In this document: positions 24,310 through 37,261 of the stretch, piece by piece
Numbering within the stretch: the first letter of the stretch is position 1
Layout of the letters: every line of letters begins with the position of its first letter
NCBI RefSeq assembly: GCF_051020955.1
Contig: NW_027476095.1
Location: forward strand, 3,065,612-3,129,611
DNA: 64,000 nt
Source: Megalopta genalis
Lineage: Eukaryota; Arthropoda; Insecta; Hymenoptera; Halictidae
Direction of reading: 5' to 3'
Notes under the pieces: generated by a model
What the model saw: only the letters and a program-made list of their open reading frames with translations
Told to the model about the DNA's origin: nothing
Database searches by the model: none
Position numbers and translations under genes: made by a program

Positions 24310-27185
24310 TCAATGCAGGCGAAACAAACGAGTTAGCTTCAAAGCCATGCGACAGAAATGATTTAGCTTCAAATACTTGCGATATAATTGATACAGCATC
24401 AAATGCAGGCGAAACAAACGAGTTAGCTTCAAATCCAAGCGAAACACATGATTTAGTGTCAAATCAATGCGAAGTAGAAGCCTTAGCTTCAACTCCATGC
24501 GACGCAAATGATTTAGCTTCAAATACTTGCGATATAATTGGTATAGCTTCAAATGTAGGCGAAACAAACGATGGAGCTTCAAGTCTATGCGAAACACATG
24601 ATTTAGCTACAAATCCAAGCGAAACACATGGTTTAGTTTCATATTCTTGCAAAACAAATGGTTTAGCTTCATATACTTGTGATAAACTTGATTTAGCTTC
24701 AACCGCATGCGAAACAAACGAGTTAGCTTAAAAACCAAGCGAAACACATGATTTAGCTTCAATGCAATGCGAAGTAGAAGGCTTAGCTTCATATGCATGC
24801 GAATCAAATGACTTAGCTTCAAATACTTGCGATATAAGTGATATAGCTTCAAATGCAGGCGAAACAAACGAGTTAGCTTCAAATCCAAGCGAAACACATG
24901 ATTTACCTTCAAATTGATTTAAAGTAGAAGGCTTATATTCAAAGCCATGCGACACAAATGATTTAGCTTCAAATACTTGCGATATAAATGATATAACTTC
25001 AAATGCTGGCGAAACAAACGAGTTAGCTTCAAATCCAAGCGAAACACATGATTTAGTGTCAAATCAATGCGAAGTAGAAGCCTTAGTTTCAACTCCATGC
25101 GCAACAAATGATTTAGCTTCACAGACTTGCGATATAAATGATATAGCTTCAAATAAGGGCGAAACAAACGAGTTACCTTCAAATCCAAGCGAAACCATCA
25201 AATACTTGCGATAGATAAGTGATATAAGTGATACAGTTTCAATGCCCGGCGAAACAAACGAGTTACCTTCAAATCTGTGCGAAATACATGATTTAGCTTC
25301 AAATTCATGCGAAACACATGGTTTAGCTTCATATTCTTGCGAAACAAATGGTTTAGATTCAGATAATTGTGATAAACATGATTTAGCTTCAAATGCAGGC
25401 GAAACAAACGAGTTACCTTCAAATCCAAGCGAAACGCATGATTTACCTTCAAATTAATGCATAGTAGAAGGCTTTCTTCAAAGCCATGAGACACAAATGA
25501 TTTAGCTTCAAATACTTGCGATATAATTGATATAGCTTCAAATGCAGGCGAAACAAACGAGTTACCTTCAAATCCAAGCGAAACACATGGTTTAGCTTTA
25601 TATTCTTGCGAAACAAATGGTTTAGATTCAGATACTTGTGATAAACATGATTTAGCTTCAAATGCAGGCGAAACAAACGAGTTAGCTTCAAATCCAAGCG
25701 AAACACATGATTTACCTTCAAATTAATGCGAAGTAGTAGGCTTATCCTCAAAGCCATGCGACACAAATGATTCAGATTCAAATACTTGCGATATAATTGA
25801 TATAGCTTCAAATGCAGGCGAAACAAACGAGTTAGCTTCAAATCTGTGCGAAACACATGGTTTAGCTTCATATTCTTGCGAAACAAATGGTTTAGATTCA
25901 GATACTTGTGATAAACATGATTTAGCTTCAAATGCAGGCGAAACAAACGAGTTACCTTCAAATCCAAGCGAAACGCATGATTTACCTTCAAATTAATGCA
26001 TAGTAGAAGGCTTTCTTCAAAGCCATGAGACACAAATGATTTAGCTTCAAATACTTGCGATATAATTGATATAGCTTAAAATGCAGGCGAAACAAACGAG
26101 ATAGTTTCAAATCCATGCGAAACACATGAATTACCTTCAAATCCATGCGAAACACATGATTTGGTTACAAATCAATGCGAAGTAGTAGGCATAGCTTCAT
26201 ATCCATGCGAAAGAAATGATTTAGTTTCACATACTTGCGATATAAATGATATAGCTTCAAATGCAGACGAAACAAACGAGTTAGCTTCAAATCCAAGCGA
26301 AACACATGATTTACCTTCAAATTAATGCGAAGTAGAAGGTTTATCCTCAAAGCCATGCGACACAAATGATTCAGATTCAAATACTTGCGATATAATTGAT
26401 ACAGCTTCAAATGCAGGCGAAACAAACGAGTTACCTTCAAATCCAAGCGAAACACATGATTTACCTTCAAATTAATACAAAGTAGAAGGCTTATCTTCAA
26501 AGCAATGCGACACAAATGATTTAGCTTCAAATACTTGCGATATAAATGATATAGCATCAAATGCAGGCGAAACAAACGAGTTAGCTTCAAATCTGTGCGA
26601 AACACATGATTTAGCTTCAAATCAATGCGAAGTAGAAGGCTTAGCTTCAAATCCATGCGACACAAATGATTTAGCTTCAAATACTTGCGATAGAAGTGAT
26701 TTAGCTCCAATGCAGGCGAAACAAACGAGTTAGCTTCAAAGCCATGCGACACAAATGATTTAGCTTCAAATCCATGCGAAACACATGATTTTGTTTCACA
26801 TCAATGCCAAGTAGTAGACATAGCTTCATATCCATGCGAAACAATTGATTTAGCTTCACATACTTGCGATATAAATGATATAGCCTCAAATGCAGGCGAA
26901 ACAAACGAGTTAGCTTCAAATCCCAGCGAAACACATGGTTTAGTTTCAAATCAATGCGAAGTAGAAGGCTTAGCTTCACATACATGAGAAACAAATGATT
27001 TAGCTTCAGATAATTGCGATATAATTGATAAAGCTTCAAATGCAGGCGAAACAAACGAGTTAGATTCAAATCCAAGCAAAACAGATGATTTAGTTTGAAA
27101 TCAATGCGAAGTAGAAGGCTTAGCTTCAAATCCGTGCGACACAAATGATTTAGCTTCAAATACTTGCGATAGAAGTGATATAGCT
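24310..27185 (+). repeat. Segmental duplication SD-B, copy 2, with an added 489-bp module
   Basis: It matches copy 1 through 26,699 but carries one extra 150-bp pentamer around 24,900-25,050 (unit AAATTGATTTAAAG). At its right end, instead of passing directly to the next junction unit, it has a complete 489-bp module at about 26,701-27,185. The S1 scar is at 25,191 and GGCTTTCTTC scars are near 25,470 and 26,010. The 24,728 core reads TTAAAAACC where copy 1 has TTTAAAACC. Confidence 0.86.
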
Positions 27186-28345
27186 TCAATGCAGGCGAAA
27201 CAAACGAGTTAGCTTCAAAGCCATGCGACAGAAATGATTTAGCTTCAAATACTTGCGATATAATTGATACAGCATCAAATGCAGGCGAAACAAACGAGTA
27301 AGCTTTAAATCCAAGCGAAACACATGATTTAGTGTCAAATCAATGCGAAGTAGAAGCCTTAGCTTCAACTCCATGCGACGCAAATGATTTAGCTTCAAAT
27401 ACTTGCGATATAATTGGTATAGCTTCAAATGTAGGCGAAACAAACGATGGAGCTTCAAGTCTATGCGAAACACATGATTTAGCTACAAATCCAAGCGAAA
27501 CACATGGTTTAGTTTCATATTCTTGCAAAACAAATGGTTTAGCTTCATATACTTGTGATAAACTTGATTTAGCTTCAACCGCATGCGAAACAAACGAGTT
27601 AGCTTTAAAATCAAGCGAAACACATGATTTAGCTTCAATGCAATGCGAAGTAGAAGGCTTAGCTTCATATGCATGCGAATCAAATGACTTAGCTTCAAAT
27701 ACTTGCGATATAAGTGATATAGCTTCAAATGCAGGCGAAACAAACGAGTAAGCTTTAAATCCAAGCGAAACACATGATTTAGTGTCCACTCAATGCGAAG
27801 TAGAAGCCTTAGCTTCAACTCCATGCGACGCAAATGATTTAGCTTCAAATACTTGCGATGTAATTGGTATAGCTTCAAATGCAGGCGAAACAAACGAGGG
27901 AGCTTCAAGTCTATGCGAAACACATGATTTAGCTTCAAATCCAAGCGAAACACATGGTTTAGTTTCATATTCTTGCAAAACAAATGGTTTAGCTTCATAT
28001 ACTTGTGATAAACTTCATTTAGCTTCAACCGCATGCGAAACAAACGAGTTAGCTTTAAAACCAAGCGAAACACATGATTTAGCTTCAAAGCAATGCGAAG
28101 TAGAAGGCTTAGCTTCATATCCATGCGAATCAAATGACTTAGCTTCAAATACTTGCGATATAAGTGATATAGCTTCAAATGCAGGCGAAACAAACGAGTT
28201 AGCTTCAAATCTGTGCGAAACACATGACTTAGCTTCAAATTCATGCGAAACACATGGTTTAGCTTCATATTCTTGCGAAACAAATGGTTTAGATTCAGGT
28301 ACTTGTGATAAACATGATTTAGCTTCAAATGCAGGCGAAACATCG
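27186..28345 (+). repeat. Segmental duplication SD-B, copy 3, truncated
   Basis: The first part, to about 27,750, matches the start of SD-B copy 2 at an offset of 2,876. The segment then switches to a second, GAGGGAGC-type module (27,811-28,066) like that at 11.8 and 31.2 kb. A beta pentamer follows, ending in the shortened unit GAAACATCGAG at 28,339, which also occurs at about 6,048 and 7,645. No gene is seen. Confidence 0.8.
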
Positions 28346-31300
28346 AGTTAGTTTCACATCCATGCGAAACACATGATTTAGCTTCAAATCCATGCGAAAC
28401 ACATGATTTAGTTTCAAATCAATGCGAAGTAGTAGACATAGCTTCAAATCCAAGCGAAACACATGACTTACCTTCAAATTAATGCGAAGTAGAAGGCTTA
28501 TCCTCAAAGCCATGCGACACAAATGATTCTGCTTCAAATACTTGCTATATGATTGATTTAGCTTCAAATGCATGCGAAACAAACAACTTAGCTACAAATC
28601 CAAGCGAAACACATGATTTAGTTCCAAATCAATGCGAAGTAGAAGGCTTAGCTTCAAATCCAAGCGAAACACATGATTTACATTCAAATTAATGCAAAGT
28701 GGAAGGCTTATCTTCAAAGCCATGCAACACAAATGATTTAGCTTCAAATACTTGCAATATAATTGATATAGCATCAAATGCAGGCGAAACAAACGAGTTA
28801 GCTTCAAATCTGTGCGAAACACATGATTTAGCGTCAAATCGATGCGAAGTAGAAGGCTTAGCTTCAAAGCCATGCGACACAAATGATTTAGCTTTAAATA
28901 CTTGCGATATAAATGATATAGCATCAAATGCAGGCGAAACAAACGAGTTAGCTTCAAATCTGTGCGAAACACATGATTTAGCTTCAAATCAATGCGAAGT
29001 AGAAGGCTTAGCTTCAAATCCATGCGACACAAATGATTTAGCTTCAAATACTTGCGATAGAAGTGATTTAGCTCCAATGCAGGCGAAACAAACGAGTTAG
29101 CTTCAAAGCCATGCGACACAAATGATTTAGCTTCAAATCCATGCGAAACACATGATTTTGTTTCACATCAATGCCAAGTAGTAGACATAGCTTCATATCC
29201 ATGCGAAACAATTGATTTAGCTTCACATACTTGCGATATAAATGATATAGCCTCAAATACAGGCGAAACAAACGAGTTAGCTTCAAATCTGTGCGAAACA
29301 CATGATTTAGCTTCAAATTCATGCGAAACACATGGTTTAGCTTCATATTCTTGCGAAACAAATGGCTTAGATTCAGATACTTGTGATAAACATGATTTAG
29401 CTTCAAATGCAGGCGAAACAAACGAGTTAGTTTCAAATCCATGCAAAACCCCTTGATTTAACTTCAAATCCATGCGAAACACATGATTTAGTTTCAAATC
29501 AATGCGAAACACATGGTTTAGCTTCATATTCTTGCGAAACAAATGGTTTAGATTCAGATAGTTGTGATAAACATGATTTAGCTTCAAATGCAGGCGAAAC
29601 AAACGAGTTAGCTTCAAATCCAAGCGAAACACATGATTTACCTTCAAATTAATGCGAAGTAGAAGGCTCATCCTCAAAGCCATGCGACACAAATGATTTA
29701 GCTTCAAATACTTGCGATACAATTCATATAGCTTCAAATGCATGCGAAACAAACGAGTTAGCTTCAAATCCAAGCGAAACACATGATTTAGTTCCAAATC
29801 AATGCGAAGTAGAAGGCTTATCCTCAAAGCCATGCGACACAAATGATTCTGCTTCAAATACTTGCTATATGATTGATTTAGCTTCAAATGCATGCGAAAC
29901 AAACAACTTAGCTACAAATCCAAGCGAAACACATGATTTAGTTCCAAATTAATGCGAAGTAGAAGGCTTAGCTTCAACTCCATGCGAAACAAATGATTTA
30001 GCTTCACAGACTTGCGATATAAATGATATAGCTTCAAATAAGGGCGAAACAAACGAGTTACCTTCAAATCCAAGCGAAACCATCAAATACTTGCGATAGA
30101 TAAGTGATATAAGTGATACAGTTTCAATGCCCGGCGAAACAAACGAGTTAGCTTCAAATCTGTGCGAAATACATGATTTAGCTTCAAATTCATGCGAAAC
30201 ACATGGTTTAGCTTCATATTCTTGCGAAACAAATGGTTTAGATTCAGATAATTGTGATAAACATGATTTAGCTTCAAATGCAGGCGAAACAAACGAGTTA
30301 CCTTCAAATCCAAGCGAAACGCATGATTTACCTTCAAACTAATGCATAGTAGAAGGCTTTCTTCAAAGCCATGAGACACAAATGATTTAGCTTCAAATAC
30401 TTGCGATATAATTGATATAGCTTCAAATGCAGGCGAAACAAACGAGTTACCTTCAAATCCAAGCGAAACACATGGTTTAGCTTTATATTCTTGCGATACA
30501 AATGGTTTAGATTCAGATACTTGTGATAAACATGATTTAGCTTCAAATGCAGGCGAAACAAACGAGTTAGCTTCAAATCCAAGCGAAACACATGATTTAC
30601 CTTCAAATTAATGCGAAGTAGAAGGCTTATCCTCAAAGCCATGCGACACAAATGATTCAGCTTCAAATACTTGCGACATAATTGATTTAGCTACAAATGC
30701 AGGCGAAACAAACGAGTTAGCTTCAAATCCATGCGAAACACATGGTTTAGCTTCATATTCTTGCGAAACAAATGGTTTAGCTTCATATACTTGCGATATA
30801 AATGATATAGCTTAAAATGCAGGCGAAACAGACGAGTTAGCTTCAAATCCCAGCGAAGCACATGGTCTAGTTTCAAATCAATGCGAAGTAGAAGGCTTAG
30901 CTTCACAAACATGAGAAACAAATGATTTAGCTTCAGATAATTGCGATATAATTGATAAAGCTTCAAAGGCAGGTGAAACAAACGAGTTAGATTCAAATCC
31001 AAGCAAAATAGATGATTTAGTTTCAAATCAATGCTAAGTAGAAGGCTTAGCTTCAAATCCGTGCGACACAAATGATTTAGCTTCAAATACTTGCGATAGA
31101 AGTGATATAGCATCAATGCAGGCGAAACAAACGAGTTAGATTCAAATCCAAGCGAAACACATGATTTAGTGTCCAATCAATGCGAAGTAGAAGCCTTAGC
31201 TTCAACTCCATGCGACGCAAATGATTTAGCTTCAAATACTTGCGATGTAATTGGTATAGCTTCAAATGCAGGCGAAACAAACGAGGGAGCTTCAAGTCTA

Positions 31301-32589
31301 TGCGAAACACATGATTTAGCTTCAAATCCAAGCGAAACACATGGTTTAGTTTCATATTCTTGCAAAACAAATGGTTTAGCTTCATATACTTGTGATAAAC
31401 TTCATTTAGCTTCAACCGCATGCGAAACAAACGAGTTAGCTTTAAAACCAAGCGAAACACATGATTTAGTGTCAAATCAATGCGAAGTAGAAGCCTTAGC
31501 TTCAACTCCATGCGACGCAAATGATTTAGCTTCAAATACTTCCGATATAATTGGTATAGCTTCAAATGCAGGCAAAACAAACGATGGAGCTTCAAGTCTA
31601 TGCGAAACACATGATTTAGCTACAAATCCAAGCGAAACACATGGTTTAGTTTCATATTCTTGCAAAACAAATGGTTTAGCTTCATATACTTGTGATAAAC
31701 TTGATTTAGCTTCAACCGCATGCGAAACAAACGAGTTAGCTTTAAAACCAAGCGAAACACATGATTTAGCTTCAAATTGATTTAAAGTAGAAGGCTTATA
31801 TTCAAAGCCATGCGACACAAATGATTTAGCTTCAAATACTTGCGATATAAATGATATAACTTCAAATGCTGGCGAAACAAACGAGTTAGCTTCAAATCCA
31901 AGCGAAACACATGATTTAGTGTCAAATCAATGCGAAGTAGAAGCCTTAGCTTCAACTCCATGCGAAACAAATGATTTAGCTTCACAGACTTGCGATATAA
32001 ATGATATAGCTTCAAATAAGGGCGAAACAAACGAGTTACCTTCAAATCCAAGCGAAACCATCAAATACTTGCGTTAGATAAGTGATATAAGTGATACAGT
32101 TTCAATGCCCGGCGAAACAAACGAGTTAGCTTCAAATCTGTGCGAAATAAATGATTTAGCTTCAAATTCATGCGAAACACATGGTTTAGCTTCATATTCT
32201 TGCGAAACAAATGGTTTAGATTCAGATAATTGTGATAAACATGATTTAGCTTCAAATGCAGGCGAAACAAACGAGTTACCTTCAAATCCAAGCGAAACGC
32301 ATGATTTACCTTCAAATTAATGCATAGTAGAAGGCTTTCTTCAAAGCCATGAGACACAAATGATTTAGCTTCAAATACTTGCGATATAATTGATATAGCT
32401 TCAAATGCAGGCGAAACAAACGAGTTACCTTCAAATCCAAGCGAAACACATGGTTTAGCTTTATATTCTTGCGAAACACATGATTTTGTTTAACATCAAT
32501 GCGAAGTAGTAGACATAGCTTCATATCCATGCGAAACAAATGATTTAGCTTCACATACTTGCGATATAAATGATATAGCCTCAAATGCA
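28346..32589 (+). repeat. Mosaic array upstream of SD-Y
   Basis: This is continuous array. It includes a partial early copy of SD-Y (about 29,281-29,976, matching 33,718-34,413 at offset 4,437). It also has S1 scars at 30,076 and 32,054, and GGCTTTCTTC scars near 30,355 and 32,333. A diverged 489-bp module follows at 30,691-31,137, then adjacent GAGGGAGC and GATGGAGC modules 300 bp apart at 31,199-31,755. No gene is seen. Confidence 0.78.
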
Positions 32590-34412
32590 GGCGAAACAAA
32601 CGAGTTAGCTTCAAACCCAAGCGAAACACATGATTTACCTTCAAACTAATGCGAAGTACAAGGCTTATCCTCAAAGCCATGCGACACAAATGATTCAGCT
32701 TCAAATACTTGCGATATAATTGATTTAGCTACAAATGCAGGCGAAACAAACGAGTTAGCTTCAAATCCATGCGAAACACATGGTTTAGCTTCATATTCTT
32801 GCGAAACAAATGGTTTAGCTTCTTATACTTGCGATATAAATGATATAGCTTAAAATGCAGGCGAAACAGACGAGTTAGCTTCAAATCCCAGCGAAACACA
32901 TGGTTTAGATTCAAATCAATGCGAAGTAGAAGGCTTAGCTTCACAAACATGAGAAACAAATGATTTAGCTTCAGATAATTGCGATATAATTGATAAAGCT
33001 TCAAAGGCAGGCGAAACAAACGAGTTAGATTCAAATCCAAGCAAAATAGATGATTTAGTTTCAAATCAATGCTAAGTAGAAGGCTTAGCTTCAAATCCGT
33101 GCGACACAAATGATTTAGCTTCAAATACTTGCGATAGAAGTGATATAGCATCAATGCAGGCGAAACAAACGAGTTAGCTTCAAAGCCATGCGACACAAAT
33201 GATTTAGCTTCAAATACTTGCGATATAATTGATACAGCATCAAATGCAGGCGAAACAAACGAGTTAGCTTCAAATCCATGCGAAACACATGATTTAGTGT
33301 CAAATCAATGCGAAGTAGAAGCCTTAGCTTCAACTCCATGTGAAACAAATGATTTAGCTTCACAGACTTGCGATATAAATGATATAGCTTCAAATAAGGG
33401 CGAAACAAACGAGTTAGCTTCAAATCTGTGCGAAACACATGATTTAGCTTCAAATTCATGCGAAACACATGGTTTAGCTTCATATTCTTGCGAAACAAAT
33501 GGTTTAGATTCTGATAATTGTGATAAACATGATTGAGCTTCAAATCCTGGCGAAACAAACGAGTTACCTTCAAATCCAAGCGAAACACATGATTTACCTT
33601 CAAATTAATGCAAAGTAGATGGCTTACCTTCAAACCCATGCGACACAAATGATTTAGCTTCAAATACTTGCGATATAATTGATATAGCTTCAAATGCAGG
33701 CGAAACAAACGAGTTAGCTTCAAATCTGTGCGAAACACATGATTTAGCTTCAAATTCATGCGAAACACATGGTTTAGCTTCATATTCTTGCGAAACAAAT
33801 GGTTTAGATTCAGATACTTGTGATAAACATGATTTAGCTTCAAATGCATGCGAAACAAACGAGTTAGTTTCAAATCCATGCAAAACTCCTTGATTTAACT
33901 TCAAATCCATGCGAAACACATGATTTAGTTTCAAATCAATGCGAAACACATGGTTTAGCTTCATATTCTTGCGAAACAAATGGTTTAGATTCAGATAGTT
34001 GTGATAAACATGATTTAGCTTCAAATGCAGGCGAAACAAACGAGTTAGCTTCAAATCCAAGCGAAACACATGATTTACCTTCAAATTAATGCGAAGTAGA
34101 AGGCTCATCCTCAAAGCCATGCGACACAAATGATTTAGCTTCAAATACTTGCGATACAATTCATATAGCTTCAAATGCATGCGAAACAAACGAGTTAGCT
34201 TCAAATCCAAGCGAAACACATGATTTAGTTCCAAATCAATGCGAAGTAGAAGGCTTATCCTCAAAGCCATGCGACACAAATTATTCTGCTTCAAATACTT
34301 GCTATATGATTGATTTAGCTTCAAATGCATGCGAAACAAACAACTTAGCTACAAATCCAAGCGAAACACATGATTTAGTTCCAAATTAATGCGAAGTAGA
34401 AGGCTTAGCTTC
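32590..34412 (+). repeat. Segmental duplication SD-Y, copy 1
   Basis: About 1.82 kb repeated at 35,439-37,261 with a constant offset of 2,849 bp. It contains a diverged 489-bp module, an alpha-beta run with a premature TGAGCTTC core at 33,534, and the CTCCTTGATT form of the CCCTTGATT scar (about 33,888). The homology ends sharply at 34,413, where copy 1 continues AACTCCATGC and copy 2 continues AATCCCAGCG. No gene is seen. Confidence 0.88.
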
Positions 34413-35438
34413 AACTCCATGCGAAACAAATGATTTAGCTTCACAGACTTGCGATATAAATGATATAGCTTCAAATAAGGGCGAAACAAACGAGTTACCT
34501 TCAAATCCAAGCGAAACCATCAAATACTTGCGATAGATAAGTGATATAAGTGATACAGTTTCAATGCCCGGCGAAACAAACGAGTTAGCTTCAAATCTGT
34601 GCGAAATACATGATTTAGCTTCAAATTCATGCGAAACACATGGTTTAGCTTCATATTCTTGCGAAACAAATGGTTTAGATTCAGATAATTGTGATAAACA
34701 TGATTTAGCTTCAAATGCAGGCGAAACAAACGAGTTACCTTCAAATCCAAGCGAAACGCATGATTTACCTTCAAATTAATGCATAGTAGAAGGCTTTCTT
34801 CAAAGCCATGAGACACAAATGATTTAGCTTCAAATACTTGCGATATAATTGATATAGCTTCAAATGCAGGCGAAACAAACGAGTTACCTTCAAATCCAAG
34901 CGAAACACATGGTTTAGCTTTATATTCTTGCGATACAAATGGTTTAGATTCAGATACTTGTGATAAACATGATTTAGCTTCAAATGCAGGCGAAACAAAC
35001 GAGTTAGCTTCAAATCCAAGCGAAACACATGATTTACCTTCAAATTAATGCGAAGTAGAAGGCTTATCCTCAAAGCCATGCGACACAAATGATTCAGATT
35101 CAAATACTTGCGATATAATTGATATAGCTTCAAATGCAGGCGAAACAAACGAGTTACCTTCAAATCCAAGCGAAACACATGATTTACCTTCAAATTAATA
35201 CAAAGTAGAAGGCTTATCTTCAAAGCCATGCGACACAAATGATTTAGCTTCAAATACTTGCGATATAATTGATATAGCTTCAAATGCAGGCGAAACAAAC
35301 GAGTTAGCTTCAAATCCAAGCGAAACACATGATTTAGTGCCAAATCAATGCGAAGTAGTAGCCTTAGCTTCAACTCCATGCGAAACAAATGATTTAGCTT
35401 CACAGACTTGCGATATAAATGATATAGATTCAAATGCA
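34413..35438 (+). repeat. Array between the SD-Y copies, copy of SD-B-type sequence
   Basis: This stretch contains the S1 scar (34,513) and one GGCTTTCTTC scar (about 34,792), followed by alpha pentamers. Its first part matches 29,976-30,660 and 31,970-32,460, so the same one-kilobase piece has been used repeatedly as a spacer in the 30-38 kb region. No gene is seen. Confidence 0.78.
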
Positions 35439-37261
35439 GGCGAAACAAACGAGTTAGCTTCAAATCCAAGCGAAACACATGATTTACCTTCAAACTAATG
35501 CGAAGTACAAGGCTTATCCTCAAAGCCATGCGACACAAATGATTCAGCTTCAAATACTTGCGATATAATTGATTTAGCTACAAATGCAGGCGAAACAAAC
35601 GAGTTAGCTTCAAATCCATGCGAAACACATGGTTTAGCTTCATATTCTTGCGAAACAAATGGTTTAGCTTCATATACTTGCGATATAAATGATATAGCTT
35701 AAAATGCAGGCGAAACAGACGAGTTAGCTTCAAATCCCAGCGAAGCACATGGTTTAGTTTCAAATCAATGCGAAGTAGAAGGCTTAGCTTCACAAACATG
35801 AGAAACAAATGATTTAGCTTCAGATAATTGCGATATAATTGATAAAGCTTCAAAGGCAGGCGAAACAAACGAGTTAGATTCAAATCCAAGCAAAATAGAT
35901 GATTTAGTTTCAAATCAATGCTAAGTAGAAGGCTTAGCTTCAAATCCGTGCGACACAAATGATTTAGCTTCAAATACTTGCGATAGAAGTGATATAGCAT
36001 CAATGCAGGCGAAACAAACGAGTTAGCTTCAAAGCCATGCGACACAAATGATTTTGCTTCAAATACTTGCTATATAATTGATACAGCATCAAATGCAGGC
36101 GAAACAAACGAGTTAGCTTCAAATCCATGCGAAACACATGATTTAGTGTCAAATCAATGCGAAGTAGAAGCCTTAGCTTCAACTCCATGCGAAACAAATG
36201 ATTTAACTTCACAGACTTGCGATATAATTGATATAGCTTCAAATAAGGGCGAAACAAACGAGTTAGCTTCAAATCTGTGCGAAACACATGATTTAGCTTC
36301 AAATTCATGCGAAACACATGGTTTAGCTTCATATTCTTGCGAAACAAATGGTTTAGATTCTGATAATTGTGATAAACATGATTGAGCTTCAAATCCTGGC
36401 GAAACAAACGAGTTACCTTCAAATCCAAGCGAAACACATGATTTACCTTCAAATTAATGCAAAGTAGATGGCTTATCTTCAAACCCATGCGACACAAATG
36501 ATTTAGCTTCAAATACTTGCGATATAATTGATATAGCTTCAAATGCAGGCGAAACAAACGAGTTAGCTTCAAATCTGTGCGAAACACATGATTTAGCTTC
36601 AAATTCATGCGAAACACATGGTTTAGCTTCATATTCTTGCGAAACAAATGGTTTAGATTCAGATACTTGTGATAAACATGATTTAGCTTCAAATGCAGGC
36701 GAAACAAACGAGTTAGTTTCAAATCCATGCAAAACCCCTTGATTTAACTTCAAATCCATGCGAAACACATGATTTAGTTTCAAATCAATGCGAAACACAT
36801 GGTTTAGCTTCATATTCTTGCGAACCAAATGGTTTAGATTCAGATAGTTGTGATAAACATGATTTAGATTCAAATGCAGGCGAAACAAACGAGTTAGCTT
36901 CAAATCCAAGCGAAACACATGATTTACCTTCAAATTAATGCGAAGTAGAAGGCTTATCCTCAAAGCCATGCGACACAAATGATTTAGCTTCAAATACTTG
37001 CGATACAATTCATATAGCTTCAAATGCATGCGAAACAAACGAGTTAGCTTCAAATCCAAGCGAAACACATGATTTAGTTCCAAATCAATGCGAAGTAGAA
37101 GGCTTATCCTCAAAGCCATGCGACACAAATGATTCTGCTTCAAATACTTGCTATATGATTGATTTAGCTTCAAATGCATGCGAAACAAACAACTTAGCTA
37201 CAAATCCAAGCGAAACACATGATTTAGTTCCAAATTAATGCGAAGTAGAAGGCTTAGCTTC
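35439..37261 (+). repeat. Segmental duplication SD-Y, copy 2
   Basis: Second copy of 32,590-34,412, fully collinear at offset 2,849. I see few substitutions, for example GATTTTGCTTC at 36,052 against GATTTAGCTTC in copy 1, and CGAACCAAATGG at 36,823 against CGAAACAAATGG. It ends at the switch to a partial 489-bp module at 37,262. Confidence 0.87.

Noticed and set aside
24728..25050. The extra 150 bp in SD-B copy 2 as an inserted foreign element
   Set aside because: It is one ordinary pentamer with the usual heads, so it is gain of a unit and not foreign DNA.
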